Assembly (NCBI RefSeq): GCF_009496005.1
Contig: NZ_WIBF01000011.1
Location: forward strand, 102,723 to 166,722
Direction: 5' to 3'
DNA: 64,000 nt
Origin: Tritonibacter litoralis
Lineage (GTDB): Bacteria; Pseudomonadota; Alphaproteobacteria; Rhodobacterales; Rhodobacteraceae
In this document: positions 33,828 through 43,600 of the stretch, in pieces
How positions within the stretch are numbered: position 1 is the first letter of the stretch
Layout: each line of letters begins with the position of its first letter
Translations under genes and position numbers: made by a program
The notes under the pieces: model-generated
Database searches by the model: none
What the model was told of the DNA's origin: nothing
The model's input: the letters and a program-made list of their open reading frames with translations, nothing else

Positions 33828-35177
33828 TCAGGCTTGCAGATTTCTTTCCAGCCAGCGTTCCAGCCAGTGAATGTTATACTCACCGGAATGGATTTCGGCT
33901 TCCTGCAGAAGCGCGTGGAACAGCGGCACAGTGGTGTCGACACCATCCACGATGAGTTCCCCCAACGCGCGGTTTAGACGCGCCAGCGCTTCCTGACGGT
34001 CGCGGCCATGGACGATCAACTTGCCGATCAGGCTGTCGTAATAAGGCGGGATCGAATAGCCGTCATAAAGCGCCGAATCCATCCGAACGCCCAGACCACC
34101 CGGCGCATGGAACGCGGTGATCTTGCCCGGGCAGGGGGCGAAATTTGGCAGACGTTCGGCGTTGATCCGCACTTCGATCGAGTGGCCGTTGATCTCCAGC
34201 TCGTCCTGGGTGAACGACAGCGGCATGCCTTCGGCCACGCGGATCTGTTCGCGCACCAGATCAACACCAAAGATCGATTCGGTGACCGGGTGTTCCACCT
34301 GCAGACGGGTGTTCATCTCGATGAAATAGAACTCACCATCCTCATAAAGGAATTCGATGGTGCCCGCACCGCGATAGCCCATTTGCCCAATTGCATCGGC
34401 GCAGATCTTGCCGATCTTGGCGCGCTCTTCCGGGGTGATGCAGGGGCCGGGGGCTTCCTCAAACACTTTCTGGTGGCGACGTTGCAGCGAGCAGTCGCGT
34501 TCGCCCAAATGCACGCCGTTGCCCTGGCCATCGCCAAAGACCTGGATCTCGATATGACGCGGCTTCTGGAGGTATTTCTCCATGTAGACTTCGTCATTGC
34601 CAAAGGCGGCCTTGGCTTCCGAGCGCGCAGTGCGGAAAGCAACTTCCAGATCGGCTTCGGTCTCGGCGACTTTCATGCCGCGCCCACCACCACCGGCGGT
34701 GGCTTTGATGATGACAGGATAGCCCATGTCGGCCGCAACCGTCTTGGCCGTGGCAATATCGGGAACACCCCCATCAGAGCCCGGCACGCAGGGAATGCCC
34801 AACGCTTTGGCCGTGTCTTTGGCGGTGATCTTGTCACCCATCTGGCTGATGTGTTTGGCCGAGGGGCCAATGAACGTCAGACCGTGATCTTCAACGATCT
34901 GCACAAAATTCGCATTTTCAGACAGGAAGCCATAGCCAGGGTGGATCGCTTGTGCGCCGGTGATTTCACAGGCGGAAATGATCGCAGGAATCGACAGATA
35001 GCTTTGGGCGCCAGAGGGCGGGCCGATGCAGACGGATTCATCGGCCATACGCACATGCATTGCATCGGAATCGGCGGTGGAATGCACCGCAACTGATTTG
35101 ATGCCCATTTCCCGGCAGGCACGGATCACGCGCAGCGCGATCTCTCCCCGGTTGGCAATCAGGATTTTGTCAAACAT
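33828..35177 (-). CDS. accC: Acetyl-CoA carboxylase, biotin carboxylase subunit
   Basis: 449-residue ATP-grasp enzyme that carboxylates biotin on AccB, the first half-reaction of fatty acid synthesis. Typical motifs: [19 protein letters not shown] at the N-terminus, the glycine-rich ATP loop [12 protein letters not shown], and the active-site region [16 protein letters not shown]. Length is standard. It follows accB by nine bases on the same strand, and a terminator closes the pair. Confidence 0.98.
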   Translation of the reverse strand: MFDKILIANRGEIALRVIRACREMGIKSVAVHSTADSDAMHVRMADESVCIGPPSGAQSYLSIPAIISACEITGAQAIHPGYGFLSENANFVQIVEDHGLTFIGPSAKHISQMGDKITAKDTAKALGIPCVPGSDGGVPDIATAKTVAADMGYPVIIKATAGGGGRGMKVAETEADLEVAFRTARSEAKAAFGNDEVYMEKYLQKPRHIEIQVFGDGQGNGVHLGERDCSLQRRHQKVFEEAPGPCITPEERAKIGKICADAIGQMGYRGAGTIEFLYEDGEFYFIEMNTRLQVEHPVTESIFGVDLVREQIRVAEGMPLSFTQDELEINGHSIEVRINAERLPNFAPCPGKITAFHAPGGLGVRMDSALYDGYSIPPYYDSLIGKLIVHGRDRQEALARLNRALGELIVDGVDTTVPLFHALLQEAEIHSGEYNIHWLERWLERNLQA

Positions 35178-35186
35178 GTCCCGTCC

Positions 35187-35687
35187 TTACTCGACGATGA
35201 CCAGCGGCGATCCGAATTCGACAGCAGCACCGTCTTCGACCAGGATACGTTTCACAGTGCCCGCTTTGGGGGCAGGGATGTGGTTCATGGTCTTCATGGC
35301 TTCGACGATCAGAAGGGTTTCGCCTTCACCGACCTTATCACCCACTTTGATGAACGCAGGTGCGCCCGGTTCCGCCTGCAGATAAACGGTGCCCACCATG
35401 GGCGAGGTCACAGCACCCGGATGGGATGCGGGATCTTCGTTGTTGGCCTCAGCCGCGGCCGCGGCGGCCGGTGCCGCAGCTGCGATGGGGGCGGCGGCAG
35501 GGGCTGCGGCGGGCATTTGTACCTGAACCGGTGCGGCCACAGCCGTTTGACGCGAAACGCGAACGTTCAAGCTGTCATCTTCACCATAATCCCGTTTCAC
35601 CTGCAGTTCAGTAAGATCGTTGTCCCGCAGCAGTTCAGCCAGTGCTTTGATGAATGCTACGTCTGCGTCATGAGTTTTGTTTGTCAT
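35187..35687 (-). CDS. accB: Biotin carboxyl carrier protein of acetyl-CoA carboxylase
   Basis: 166-residue BCCP. The biotinylation motif EAMKTM places the modified lysine at residue 132. The N-terminal segment is followed by a long Ala/Pro-rich flexible linker (about residues 47-82) and the C-terminal lipoyl/biotinyl domain ([19 protein letters not shown]). Partner of AccC encoded directly downstream; AccA and AccD are elsewhere. Confidence 0.97.
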   Translation of the reverse strand: MTNKTHDADVAFIKALAELLRDNDLTELQVKRDYGEDDSLNVRVSRQTAVAAPVQVQMPAAAPAAAPIAAAAPAAAAAAEANNEDPASHPGAVTSPMVGTVYLQAEPGAPAFIKVGDKVGEGETLLIVEAMKTMNHIPAPKAGTVKRILVEDGAAVEFGSPLVIVE

Positions 35688-35833
35688 TTTGTCCTCAGCC
35701 GGTTCCGACGACCCACCATGCGGGGCGGGTTTGGAAATCAGGGTGCTTATAAGGCAAGCTTTTGCCCATGAAAAGCACTCTTGAATGTAGCGTTAAATGG
35801 CGTTTTGGCAGCGGATTTGCAATATGTCTCCGG

Positions 35834-36370
35834 TCACAATGGCGTGCCGGACAATTTGGCCACCAATTCCGGAAGCTTACGGGCGCCGAACTTGGTCAGA
35901 AGATGCGCGCGGTGGGTTTCGATGGTGCGATAGGACAGGTCCAATTCCTTGCCGATCTCTTTGGCGGACAGGCCCCGGCAGGTCAGGATCGCCACCTCAC
36001 GTTCGCGCGGGGTCAGGCTGACAACCGGGCGGTCCTGGGAAATGTCGACAAAGGACCAGACACCTGTCTCAAACGGGCTCTCGGGCGAGGTTGACCGGCC
36101 CCGGACCCGACACCAAAACAAGCTGCCATCGCTGCGCCGCATGATCCGCTCGTCCGTATAGGTGTCTTTTGGTGCATCCAGTTGCTGCAAAACCGTGCCA
36201 ATCCGTTGGAAATCTTCCTGGCTCGGGTACAGCTCGGCGATGGTGCGGTTGATGAAATCTTTTGGGGTGCCACAAAAGGTGGTCGCGAACTGCAGGTTGC
36301 AGGTCCTGATGACCCGGTTTTCAAGGACCGCAAGGCCTACGGGTGCGTGATCAAAAGCGAATTCCGTCAT
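35834..36370 (-). CDS. PAS-domain LuxR-type transcriptional regulator
   Basis: 178-residue regulator. Residues 1-110 form a PAS domain (FDHAPVGLAVLENRVIRTCN at the start, FWCRVRGRSTSPE in the middle); residues 115-178 are a LuxR/GerE helix-turn-helix (LTPREREVAILTCRGLSAKE followed by SYRTIETHRAHLLTKF). No receiver domain, so the signal is probably sensed directly by PAS. It lies 59 bases downstream of the membrane-anchored LuxR gene on the same strand, behind cytochrome b and PepSY genes, suggesting a redox-related role. That is inference only. Confidence 0.88.
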   Translation of the reverse strand: MTEFAFDHAPVGLAVLENRVIRTCNLQFATTFCGTPKDFINRTIAELYPSQEDFQRIGTVLQQLDAPKDTYTDERIMRRSDGSLFWCRVRGRSTSPESPFETGVWSFVDISQDRPVVSLTPREREVAILTCRGLSAKEIGKELDLSYRTIETHRAHLLTKFGARKLPELVAKLSGTPL

Positions 36371-36429
36371 GGGAGTTTTTTAGCGCACCCCGACCGGTAT
36401 AGGAAGCGTTTCAGTGATCCTGCAAGGTG

Positions 36430-36933
36430 TTACGCTGTGACGTCGCGGCGTCCCATCAACGTATCAATCAGTTGGCTCATGACTTCTGATCGATTGGCAC
36501 AGCCGGATTTGCGATAAATCGCATTGAGCTGTGCTTTGACTGTCCCTTCCTTGCTGCCGCGCATTTCTGCAATTTCTGCAGTGCTCAACCCTTTGACCAG
36601 GAAAGTTGCCACATCGCGTTCTGCGGGGGACAGGGCCCAAAGGTCAAACTGGGCTTCGATCACGTCAAATACGGCGGATTGTGCGTCGGATAGGGCCGTT
36701 TCCAAGCGTGCTCTTTGCTGTGTGAGCCGTCTTAGGATCCGGATTTCAAAGAAGATCGCAGCGATCAGACCAAAGGTCGCCAGGATTTCAAAAATAACAT
36801 GGCGACCTTCGTCTTCACCCACGTCCGGCACCAATACATCACCGATGATATCCCCAAGAAACACAATGGCACAGAGGCTTTGCACAACAATAAGGGGGAC
36901 AAGGATGGCGGGCCTGGCCGGATCGGACTGCAT
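36430..36933 (-). CDS. Membrane-anchored LuxR-type regulator
   Basis: 167-residue protein with two predicted N-terminal membrane helices (about residues 9-34 and 45-65), a short coiled-coil segment (RLTQQRARLETALSDAQSA), then a LuxR/GerE DNA-binding domain (LSPAERDVATFLVKGLSTAE, GTVKAQLNAIYRKSGC). Fusing the DNA-binding domain to the membrane is uncommon for LuxR proteins. The start codon overlaps the cytochrome b stop by one base (TGATG), which implies translational coupling to the membrane cytochrome. Ligand and targets unknown. Confidence 0.87.
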   Translation of the reverse strand: MQSDPARPAILVPLIVVQSLCAIVFLGDIIGDVLVPDVGEDEGRHVIFEILATFGLIAAIFFEIRILRRLTQQRARLETALSDAQSAVFDVIEAQFDLWALSPAERDVATFLVKGLSTAEIAEMRGSKEGTVKAQLNAIYRKSGCANRSEVMSQLIDTLMGRRDVTA

Positions 36934-37478
36934 CAGTTCTGGGGCTCCTGGGAATGTTGTATGGGCAGCTCTTTGTAGCCTGTGACCATCGAGCCCGCCA
37001 GATCGACTTTGTTCCGGTGGCTTTCAAAAATGACCGCAAGGATGTGGAGTGCCACGGATATTTCGGCCCAGGTCACCAAAGCTTCGTGCAGTTCTTCGGG
37101 CCAAGCGACACCCCAGAACGTGTTTGTGGTCATCAGGTAGCCGGTGGCACCAATTGCCAAAATCGTGGCAAAAAGATTGTAGATCATCAATGCCCCAAGG
37201 GGCGAATGACCCGCGTGTGGTTTTTGCCGCCCTGCGATCATGTCTTTGATTTGCTCCATCGAATGGCGCGCATCCGGAGGAAAATTTTTAAACCGGGCGT
37301 GTTCGCTGCCGACAAACCCCCAGACCAGACGCAACAGGACAAGCGCCATAACCCCATAGCCAACCCAGCGATGGATTTGCGCGTCAGGATCCAAAAAAAT
37401 TGCGTTTGCCAGAAAAAGCCCCGCCAAAGACCAATGAAAAATTCGGACAAAGGCGTCCCAGACGTAAAAACTACGCAT
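36933..37478 (-). CDS. Di-haem cytochrome b (b561 / Ni-Fe hydrogenase type)
   Basis: 181-residue four-helix membrane cytochrome. Haem-ligand histidines are available in the four helices: RIFHWSLAGLF, QIHRWVGYG, LHEALVTWAEISVALHILAV. The start giving MRSFYVWDAF has AAAGGAG seven bases upstream. Members of this family accept electrons from periplasmic or quinone donors and often pair with a PepSY or c-type cytochrome partner. A PepSY-type gene lies 79 bases upstream and a membrane LuxR regulator overlaps downstream. The electron donor and acceptor are unknown. Confidence 0.9.
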   Translation of the reverse strand: MRSFYVWDAFVRIFHWSLAGLFLANAIFLDPDAQIHRWVGYGVMALVLLRLVWGFVGSEHARFKNFPPDARHSMEQIKDMIAGRQKPHAGHSPLGALMIYNLFATILAIGATGYLMTTNTFWGVAWPEELHEALVTWAEISVALHILAVIFESHRNKVDLAGSMVTGYKELPIQHSQEPQN

Positions 37479-37556
37479 CGTCAGCTCCTTTGGAGTATCG
37501 TTGTAAGAAAGAGGAAGAGGCGCCACAAAGGCGCCCCAGAATGCAAGTGCGAGGCA

Positions 37557-37817
37557 TCAATCTTCTTCGATTTTCATGATCTCCAGATCCGCATTCATAT
37601 AGACCTCGTACTTTTGTCCGTCTTTCAGCGCATAGGCTTCAAACAGCTCATCTTCGACCTCGATCTTGCGCACTTCGAACCCTTGAGCGGTCAGGGTTTC
37701 ACGGATCTGGGCCTCGAACTTGGGATCAATGGACGTATCGGAGGCGAGCGCTACAAGCGGCACAGCAATTGCGGTGGCCAATACACAGGCGGCGGTTTTG
37801 ATCGTGGTAAATGTCAT
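37557..37817 (-). CDS. Periplasmic PepSY-domain protein
   Basis: 86-residue exported protein with signal peptide (ending near VALA-SD) and one PepSY-type domain (FEVRKIEVEDELFEAYALK, YEVYMNADLEIMKIEED). The ATG at 37817 has GGAGT upstream and replaces a GTG three codons earlier. PepSY proteins next to b-type cytochromes are frequent and may modulate or support the cytochrome. It is separated from the cytochrome gene by 79 bases with a short GGCGCC inverted repeat, possibly an attenuator. Confidence 0.85.
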   Translation of the reverse strand: MTFTTIKTAACVLATAIAVPLVALASDTSIDPKFEAQIRETLTAQGFEVRKIEVEDELFEAYALKDGQKYEVYMNADLEIMKIEED

Positions 37818-37992
37818 AGGTGTCACTCCATTTATCAGAGGTTATGGTGTCGAGAATTCGGGGCGCGGATCTGCGCTCCGTTGCAGTGACATTGCGGCTG
37901 CAGCTCCATTTCGAAATAGGCGGAGCGTTCTATAACCCTCTGAAAGCGTGTGTTTATAACTATGGTTTATGGAGAAAGGCAGTGATGATCAC

Positions 37993-38022
37993 AAAAAAGG
38001 CCGCCCTGATGAAAGGGCGGCC
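37993..38022 (-). terminator. Terminator of the Liv-type ABC operon
   Basis: On the minus strand: GGCCGCCCT, loop, AGGGCGGCC, TTTTTT. It lies 46 bases after the livF stop. Confidence 0.88.
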
Positions 38023-38067
38023 GGCAATCTCTTGCGGTGCTGTCAGCTGGAAGGAAGAGATTGCAAA

Positions 38068-38823
38068 TCAGATGGCGAGGTATTCGGCGCGCAACTCGTG
38101 GTTTTCCAGAACTTCCGAAGCGGTGCCGTCAAACACAATGCCGCCTGTGTCCAGGATGACCGCACGGTCTGCCAGTTCCAGCGCACGCACGGCGTTTTGT
38201 TCCACGATGATTGTGGTCATGCCCTGTTCCTTGATGTGGATAAGCGTCTTTTCAATCTCATCCACGATCACAGGGGCCAGACCTTCATAGGGTTCATCCA
38301 GCAACAGAACTTTGATGTCGCGGGCCAGCGCTCGGGCGATGGCCAGCATTTGCTGCTCCCCTCCCGAAAGGGTCACACCTTCCTGTTTGCGCCGTTCGCC
38401 AAGGCGAGGGAACAGATCATAAAGCCGTTCGATGGACCAGCCGATCGGGGGCGCAATCTGGGCGAGCTGCAGGTTTTCTTCCACCGTGAGGCCCGGAATG
38501 ATGCGCCGGTCTTCGGGCACCAGACCCAGACCTGCGGTTGCGGCCTCATAAGAGGTCATCAGGTGCAACGGTTTGTGGTCCAGCCAGATCTCCCCTTGCG
38601 TCACCATTGGGGATCCGGTGCGCGCGATGGACCGCAGGGTTGAGGTTTTGCCAGCGCCGTTGCGGCCCAAAAGCGCAAGGATTTCACCTTCGTGGACGTT
38701 AAAGTTGATGCCCTGCACGATATAGCTTTCGCCGTAATAGGCGTGCATGTCCCAGACCGACAAAAAGGCCGGTGCGGTGGTGGCCATATTGGCGTTTTTG
38801 GAAAAGTCGGGTTTTACATTCAT
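38068..38823 (-). CDS. livF: Liv-type ABC transporter ATP-binding protein (LivF)
   Basis: 251-residue ATPase of a branched-chain amino acid type importer. Walker A GRNGAGKT, signature LSGGEQQMLAIARAL, Walker B VLLLDEPYEGL. Last gene of the five-gene cluster, 14 bases after livG. Family assignment is certain; LivFGHMJ-type systems in Rhodobacteraceae carry many substrates other than Leu/Ile/Val (amides, urea, carboxylates), so the symbol denotes family position only. Confidence 0.93.
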   Translation of the reverse strand: MNVKPDFSKNANMATTAPAFLSVWDMHAYYGESYIVQGINFNVHEGEILALLGRNGAGKTSTLRSIARTGSPMVTQGEIWLDHKPLHLMTSYEAATAGLGLVPEDRRIIPGLTVEENLQLAQIAPPIGWSIERLYDLFPRLGERRKQEGVTLSGGEQQMLAIARALARDIKVLLLDEPYEGLAPVIVDEIEKTLIHIKEQGMTTIIVEQNAVRALELADRAVILDTGGIVFDGTASEVLENHELRAEYLAI

Positions 38824-38837
38824 CTCTTGTCCTTTCC

Positions 38838-39593
38838 TTACGCCGATTCACCCAAGTACGCTTCGCGTACCTTCGGGTTGCCGCGGATGTTTTCCGGGTC
38901 GTCTTCCACCAAGGGTGTGCCCTGCGCCAGAACCGTAATCCGGTTGGCGAGGGAGAACACAACATGCATGTCATGCTCGATAATGGCGATGGTGATGTCG
39001 CGATCTGCTGCGATCTGTTTCAGCAGATCGATGGTGTTATTGGTATCCGCCCGGGCCATGCCTGCGGTGGGTTCATCCAACAACAGCAAACGCGGTTCCT
39101 GGCTCAGACACATGCCGATTTCCAACCGTCGTTTGTCCCCACGCGACAGAGAGGCCGAGTGCATATGGCGTTTGTCGGCCATATTCATCTCTTCCAGCAT
39201 GTGTTCGGCTTTTTCCAGAACGTCTTTTTGCGACATCACATCGGAAAAGGCGTTCATTTCAAACGCGCCATCCCGTTTGGCAAAGCAGGGGATCATCATG
39301 TTTTCCAGAACGCTCAGATCTCCAAAGATTTCAGGCGTCTGGAACACGCGACTGATGCCCATCTGATTGATCTCAAATGGCGCGCGCCCCAGAACCGACC
39401 GCCCGTCGAACATGACCGATCCAGTGTCTGGGATCAGCTTGCCGACAAGGCAGTTGAGCAGGGTGGATTTGCCCGCACCGTTTGGGCCGATGATTGCATG
39501 GACCGAGTTCTCTTTGATGGAGAGGTTTACCTCGGACAGAGCCTGCAGACCACCAAAGCGCTTGCCGACGTTTTTGACTTCAAGAATACCCAT
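38838..39593 (-). CDS. livG: Liv-type ABC transporter ATP-binding protein (LivG)
   Basis: 251-residue ATPase. Walker A GPNGAGKST, a degenerate signature LSRGDKRRLEIGM (usual LSGG replaced by LSRG, as often in LivG), Walker B LLLLDEPTAGM, and the LivG-type insert IPCFAKRDGAFEM. AAGGAG precedes the ATG. It lies between livM and livF. Confidence 0.93.
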   Translation of the reverse strand: MGILEVKNVGKRFGGLQALSEVNLSIKENSVHAIIGPNGAGKSTLLNCLVGKLIPDTGSVMFDGRSVLGRAPFEINQMGISRVFQTPEIFGDLSVLENMMIPCFAKRDGAFEMNAFSDVMSQKDVLEKAEHMLEEMNMADKRHMHSASLSRGDKRRLEIGMCLSQEPRLLLLDEPTAGMARADTNNTIDLLKQIAADRDITIAIIEHDMHVVFSLANRITVLAQGTPLVEDDPENIRGNPKVREAYLGESA

Positions 39594-39604
39594 CTGTCAG
39601 CTCC

Positions 39605-40813
39605 TTATTCTGCAGGCTTGGTGTGGTTCTGGCGTTCTTTGCCAGACCGTTGGAAGCGGTTACCCAGACGGCGACCGCCTTCGACCAGACCACCGGGCAG
39701 GTAGATCACCACCAGCATAAAGATGACACCGGTTGTAATGTGCCATTGCTTACCCACAAAGAGGTTGGTGATCGCGATGAAGAAGTCAGACATCCCATCC
39801 GGCATGAAGGAGAACCAGGTTTCCAGAACCCCTTTGTTGATCTTGGACAGGATGTTTTCCATGTACTTCAACACGCCCGCGCCCAAGACCGGTCCGATCA
39901 ACGAGCCCACACCGCCAAGGATGGTCATGATCACAACTTCGCCGGATGCGGTCCAGAACATGCGTTCCGCGCCCACTTGGGTGTCCATTGCCACCAGAAG
40001 CCCGCCAGCAAGACCCGCATACATGCCAGAGATCACAAAGGCCGCCAGCGTGTAGGGTTTGGAGTTCAGACCGGTGTAGTTCATGCGCTGCTGGTTGGAT
40101 TTCACCGCCCGCAGCATCATGCCAAAAGGCGAACGGAAGATGCGGATCGACAGGTAAAAGGCACAGAGCATGGCAAAGGCTGCGATGTAGTAGCCCGCGT
40201 TAAATGTGAACTGCCAGCCTGCGATGTCCAGTTTGAAACTGGATCCCATTTCCAGGCCAAACAGATGTGCCTTGGGGTTTGCTCCGGGGTCAAGTGGCGC
40301 ATCCAGAATACGGGGATCTGCGACTTTGGGCTGCAGACCGGTTTCCCCGCCCGTCAGAATACCCCCAAAGAGCTGCCCGAAGAGGTCGGAATAGGCCAAT
40401 TGATACATCATCATGGCAAAGGCCAAGGTCAGGATGGAAAAGTAGATGCCCGAGCGGCGCAGCGAGATCCACCCCACCAGAAAGCTGATCAGCCCCGCCA
40501 CAACAACCGAAGCGACGATTGCCGGGATTACATTCATCGTCAGCAGCTTCATCATCCAGATCGCGGCATAAGACCCGACCCCCAGAAAGGCCGCATGGCC
40601 AAAGGAGAGGTAGCCGGTGAGGCCAAAGAGGATATTGAAGCCCACCGCAAAGATTCCAAAGATCACAAAGCGTTGCATCAGATCCGGGTAGCCTGCGTTG
40701 AACTGCGACATGGCGCTGTCTGCCGGGAAGGGGTTCAGGATAAACGGGGCAAAGAGGGTCAGTACTGCCACAATGATGAGCAGGCTGAGATCGCTTTTTT
40801 CGAGTTTGAACAT
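39605..40813 (-). CDS. livM: Liv-type ABC transporter permease (LivM)
   Basis: 402-residue inner-membrane permease with about ten helices and the LivM motif [18 protein letters not shown] near residue 66. A periplasmic insertion around residues 132-180 ([15 protein letters not shown]) lengthens it compared with the E. coli protein. Five bases after livH. Confidence 0.93.
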   Translation of the reverse strand: MFKLEKSDLSLLIIVAVLTLFAPFILNPFPADSAMSQFNAGYPDLMQRFVIFGIFAVGFNILFGLTGYLSFGHAAFLGVGSYAAIWMMKLLTMNVIPAIVASVVVAGLISFLVGWISLRRSGIYFSILTLAFAMMMYQLAYSDLFGQLFGGILTGGETGLQPKVADPRILDAPLDPGANPKAHLFGLEMGSSFKLDIAGWQFTFNAGYYIAAFAMLCAFYLSIRIFRSPFGMMLRAVKSNQQRMNYTGLNSKPYTLAAFVISGMYAGLAGGLLVAMDTQVGAERMFWTASGEVVIMTILGGVGSLIGPVLGAGVLKYMENILSKINKGVLETWFSFMPDGMSDFFIAITNLFVGKQWHITTGVIFMLVVIYLPGGLVEGGRRLGNRFQRSGKERQNHTKPAE

Positions 40814-40817
40814 AGTC

Positions 40818-41849
40818 TTAGTCCTCCATCACGCCTTTGCGACCCATCAGGCCACGGGGGCGGGTGAGAAGAATGATAATGGCAATCAAATAGATGATGA
40901 CCTGGTTGATGCCGGGGATGATTGCGATCACTTCACGCATGGAGGCAAAGCTTTCCAGGATGCCCAGCAAGAAGCCTGCGAGCACCGCACCGGGCAGGCT
41001 GCCCATGCCGCCCACGACCACCACAACAAAGGACAATACCAGAAAGTCCATGCCCATATGGTAATTGGGTGAGTTGATCGGCGTATACATGACACCTGCA
41101 AGCCCAGCGACGGCAGCGGCGACACCAAACATGATGGTAAAGCGACGGTCGATATTGATGCCCAACAGGCCCACGGTCTCGCGGTCGGCCATGCCAGCAC
41201 GCACCACCATGCCGAATGTGGTGAATTGCAGGAAGGAAAAGACTCCGCCGATGATCACAGCAGCAAAGCCAAAATAGATAATCCGCCAATAGGGGTAGAT
41301 GATCACATTGGGGTCAAACCCGATGGCTGCTCCGAAATCAAAGGAGCCTTTGAAGGCCGCTGGGGCCGGGGTCGGGATTGGGTTCGCGCCATAGAAGTAT
41401 TTGATCACTTCCTGCAGCACAATCGCCAGACCAAAGGTTACCAGAATCTGGTCCGCATGGGGGCGTTTGTAGAAGTGTTTGATCAAGCCACGTTCCATAA
41501 TCACGCCGACAGCGATCATGATCGGAATGGCGAACAGCAGGGACAGCGGCACCGCCCAATCGATAATCGCATCTCCCGTCTCGACGCCAAAAAGGTCGTG
41601 TACATAGGGAACATCAACCTTGAGCGGATTGCCGAGGAAATCTTTGCGTGTCTCGTCAATCACCGTGTGGCTCAGGGTCAGGATCCGGGAAAGTGTAACA
41701 GCGCAGAAAGCGCCAATCATAAACAGCGCACCATGAGCAAAGTTGACGACACCGAGCGTGCCAAAAATCAACGTCAGCCCCAGCGCAATCAGAGCGTAGG
41801 CAGAGCCCTTATCAAGCCCGTTGAGTACTTGGAGGATTATTGCGTCCAT
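40818..41849 (-). CDS. livH: Liv-type ABC transporter permease (LivH)
   Basis: 343-residue permease of the LivH family: [20 protein letters not shown] near residue 30 and [20 protein letters not shown] near the C-terminus. A hydrophilic periplasmic loop at residues 58-85 ([17 protein letters not shown]) is longer than in E. coli LivH. It is separated from the substrate-binding protein gene by 178 bases with a stable hairpin. Confidence 0.93.
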   Translation of the reverse strand: MDAIILQVLNGLDKGSAYALIALGLTLIFGTLGVVNFAHGALFMIGAFCAVTLSRILTLSHTVIDETRKDFLGNPLKVDVPYVHDLFGVETGDAIIDWAVPLSLLFAIPIMIAVGVIMERGLIKHFYKRPHADQILVTFGLAIVLQEVIKYFYGANPIPTPAPAAFKGSFDFGAAIGFDPNVIIYPYWRIIYFGFAAVIIGGVFSFLQFTTFGMVVRAGMADRETVGLLGINIDRRFTIMFGVAAAVAGLAGVMYTPINSPNYHMGMDFLVLSFVVVVVGGMGSLPGAVLAGFLLGILESFASMREVIAIIPGINQVIIYLIAIIILLTRPRGLMGRKGVMED

Positions 41850-41953
41850 TGTCCCACCCTTTTGGAAGCAGTGAGTTCAAAAAAGCCAAAAGAAACGCGC
41901 AGATCTGCGTGTTGTTGTCTGTTTGGCAATGTGTTCAGAAGTGGCGGCCGTGA

Positions 41954-41983
41954 GGCGGGGGCCATTGTGGTTGGCCCACCGCC
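41954..41983 (-). promoter_or_regulatory. Intercistronic hairpin between binding-protein and permease genes
   Basis: GGCGGGGGCCA and TGGCCCACCGCC can pair around a seven-base loop with a small bulge. There is no U-run, so it is more likely an mRNA stabiliser or partial terminator that keeps the level of binding protein above that of the permeases. Confidence 0.5.
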
Positions 41984-42027
41984 GACTGTGTCACCTGTAT
42001 AATAGTGCTTTACTGCTCTGAGAGCGT

Positions 42028-43374
42028 TTAGGCGCCGTTGTTACAGGATCCCAGCGCGCCGCCTTGGAATTGCGGGTGGTTCGGATCATAGGTCACCTGA
42101 CCAACCGGTGTGACTTCTACGATTTCCAGAAGGTCAAACTCGGACGTCGGGTTTTCTTTCCCCTTCACAACCAGCACATCTTTGAAACACTGGTGATCCG
42201 CGCCGCGATACAGCGTCTTACCATTGCCCAGACCGTCGAACTCATAGTCCTCCAGCGCTTCGACAACAGCACATGGCGCAAAGGAGCCAGCACGTTCAAC
42301 CGCATCCGCATAAAGCAGCGTCTGAACATAGCAGGTGTGTGCAGCCTGTGATGGCGGGAAGCCGTATTTGGTGCCAAACGAGCGTACAAAGGCTTGGGAA
42401 CCTTCGTCCTGCAGCGACCAGTGCCAGTTGGTGGAGCCAAAGATGCCTTTTACGTTGGCGCCGGCACCCTTTGCCATCAGGCGGGAATACAGCGGAACGA
42501 TGATTTGGAAATCTTTGCCGTTCACCTGCTTGTCGCGCAGGCCGAACTGAACCGCGTTGGTCAGCGAGTTCACCATGTTGCCGCCATAGTGGTTCAGAAC
42601 CAACGTGTCGGCACCCGATTGCAGAACCGGCGCGATATAGGACGAGAAATCCGTCTGTGTCAGCGGTGTTTTTACAGCTGCTACAGTTTCCCAGCCCATA
42701 GCCTCGGTTGACGATTTCACCGCTTCTTCTGTGGTGTAACCCCAGTTGTAATCCGCGGTCAGGTGATAGGCTTTGCGATCGGTGCCATAGGCATTTGCCA
42801 GAACCGGCGCCAGCGCCGCACCTGACATGTAGGAGTTAAAGAAGTGGCGGAACCCATTGGCACGCTTGTCTTTACCAGTGGTGTCGTTTGAGTGGGTCAG
42901 ACCCGCCATAAAGATCACGCCCGCCTCTTGGCAGAGCGCCTGAACAGCCACAGCCACACCAGAGGAGGAGCCCCCGGTGATCATAACCGCGCCGTCTTTT
43001 TCAATCATCGATTTGGCCGATGCGCGCGCCGCGTCAGATTTTGTCTGGGTGTCACCGGTCACATATTTGACCTCTTTGCCCAGGATGCCATTGCCTTGTA
43101 GCGCTTTGGAGCTGAAGGTGTTCAGCATGCCGCCGTCGCCAGCACCGTTCAGGTGCTCGATCGCCAGCTGATAGGCCCGCAGTTCATCAGCGCCTTCGTC
43201 CGCATAGGGGCCGGTCTGGGGCACGTTAAAGCCCAAAGTGACCGAGCTGCCTGTCGGCTCGTTGGTATACGCCGCCGCGGATTGCGCGGTGAAAATTGTC
43301 GGCAAAGCCAGACCAGCGCTCGTGACGGCACCAGTCTTCAGCACGCCGCGGCGCGATAGTTTAGAATTAACCAT
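42028..43374 (-). CDS. ABC transporter substrate-binding protein, Liv/amide type
   Basis: 448-residue periplasmic type I binding protein. The N-terminus has a Tat-like signal (SRRGVLKTGAVTSAGLALP). The start was set at MVNSKLSRRG, preceded by GGGAGG. The mature part opens TLGFNVPQTGPYADEG, typical of COG0683, and has ITGGSSSGVAVAVQALCQEAG. Several cysteines (HTCYVQ, FAPCAVVEA, HQCFKDVL, GSCNNGA) could form disulfides, unusual for LivJ. Divergent from a ScfR-type regulator gene. The substrate is not a proven branched-chain amino acid. Confidence 0.9.
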   Translation of the reverse strand: MVNSKLSRRGVLKTGAVTSAGLALPTIFTAQSAAAYTNEPTGSSVTLGFNVPQTGPYADEGADELRAYQLAIEHLNGAGDGGMLNTFSSKALQGNGILGKEVKYVTGDTQTKSDAARASAKSMIEKDGAVMITGGSSSGVAVAVQALCQEAGVIFMAGLTHSNDTTGKDKRANGFRHFFNSYMSGAALAPVLANAYGTDRKAYHLTADYNWGYTTEEAVKSSTEAMGWETVAAVKTPLTQTDFSSYIAPVLQSGADTLVLNHYGGNMVNSLTNAVQFGLRDKQVNGKDFQIIVPLYSRLMAKGAGANVKGIFGSTNWHWSLQDEGSQAFVRSFGTKYGFPPSQAAHTCYVQTLLYADAVERAGSFAPCAVVEALEDYEFDGLGNGKTLYRGADHQCFKDVLVVKGKENPTSEFDLLEIVEVTPVGQVTYDPNHPQFQGGALGSCNNGA

Positions 43375-43600
43375 ATTTTCCTCCCATAAATCGGCCATCA
43401 CAGCTCCTCACTTCTGTGTTGGCCTGCACGATAAGTGCAAATTTACTATGCGGGAGGCCTGTAAAATTGCGCAATAAAACCTTTGCCTGAAAGGATTATT
43501 ATGTAAACAAATACACAGTGAACCGTTGCATACTGTAAATTAACTTATGCGGCAGTGCAGAAAGTGTTTGATATTACTAATTTTGTCCGGGAGGGCGGAT
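43375..43600. promoter_or_regulatory. Divergent control region binding protein / ScfR regulator
   Basis: 226 AT-rich bases holding both promoters. ATTGCGCAAT at 43466-43475 is a perfect 10-bp palindrome, and TGCAAAT occurs nearby on the left. These are candidate sites for the ScfR-type protein encoded to the right, since ScfR regulators bind TTTGCAAA-like elements; the match is partial. Confidence 0.45.

Noticed and set aside
37499..37545. GGCGCC-acaaa-GGCGCC as terminator between PepSY and cytochrome genes
   Set aside because: The stem is only six bases and no clear U-run follows on the minus strand; kept as a possible attenuator in the PepSY entry only.
39623..40867. 414-codon open frame on the plus strand
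   Set aside because: Antisense to livM; composition is dominated by His, Gln and Asp and nothing is recognisable.
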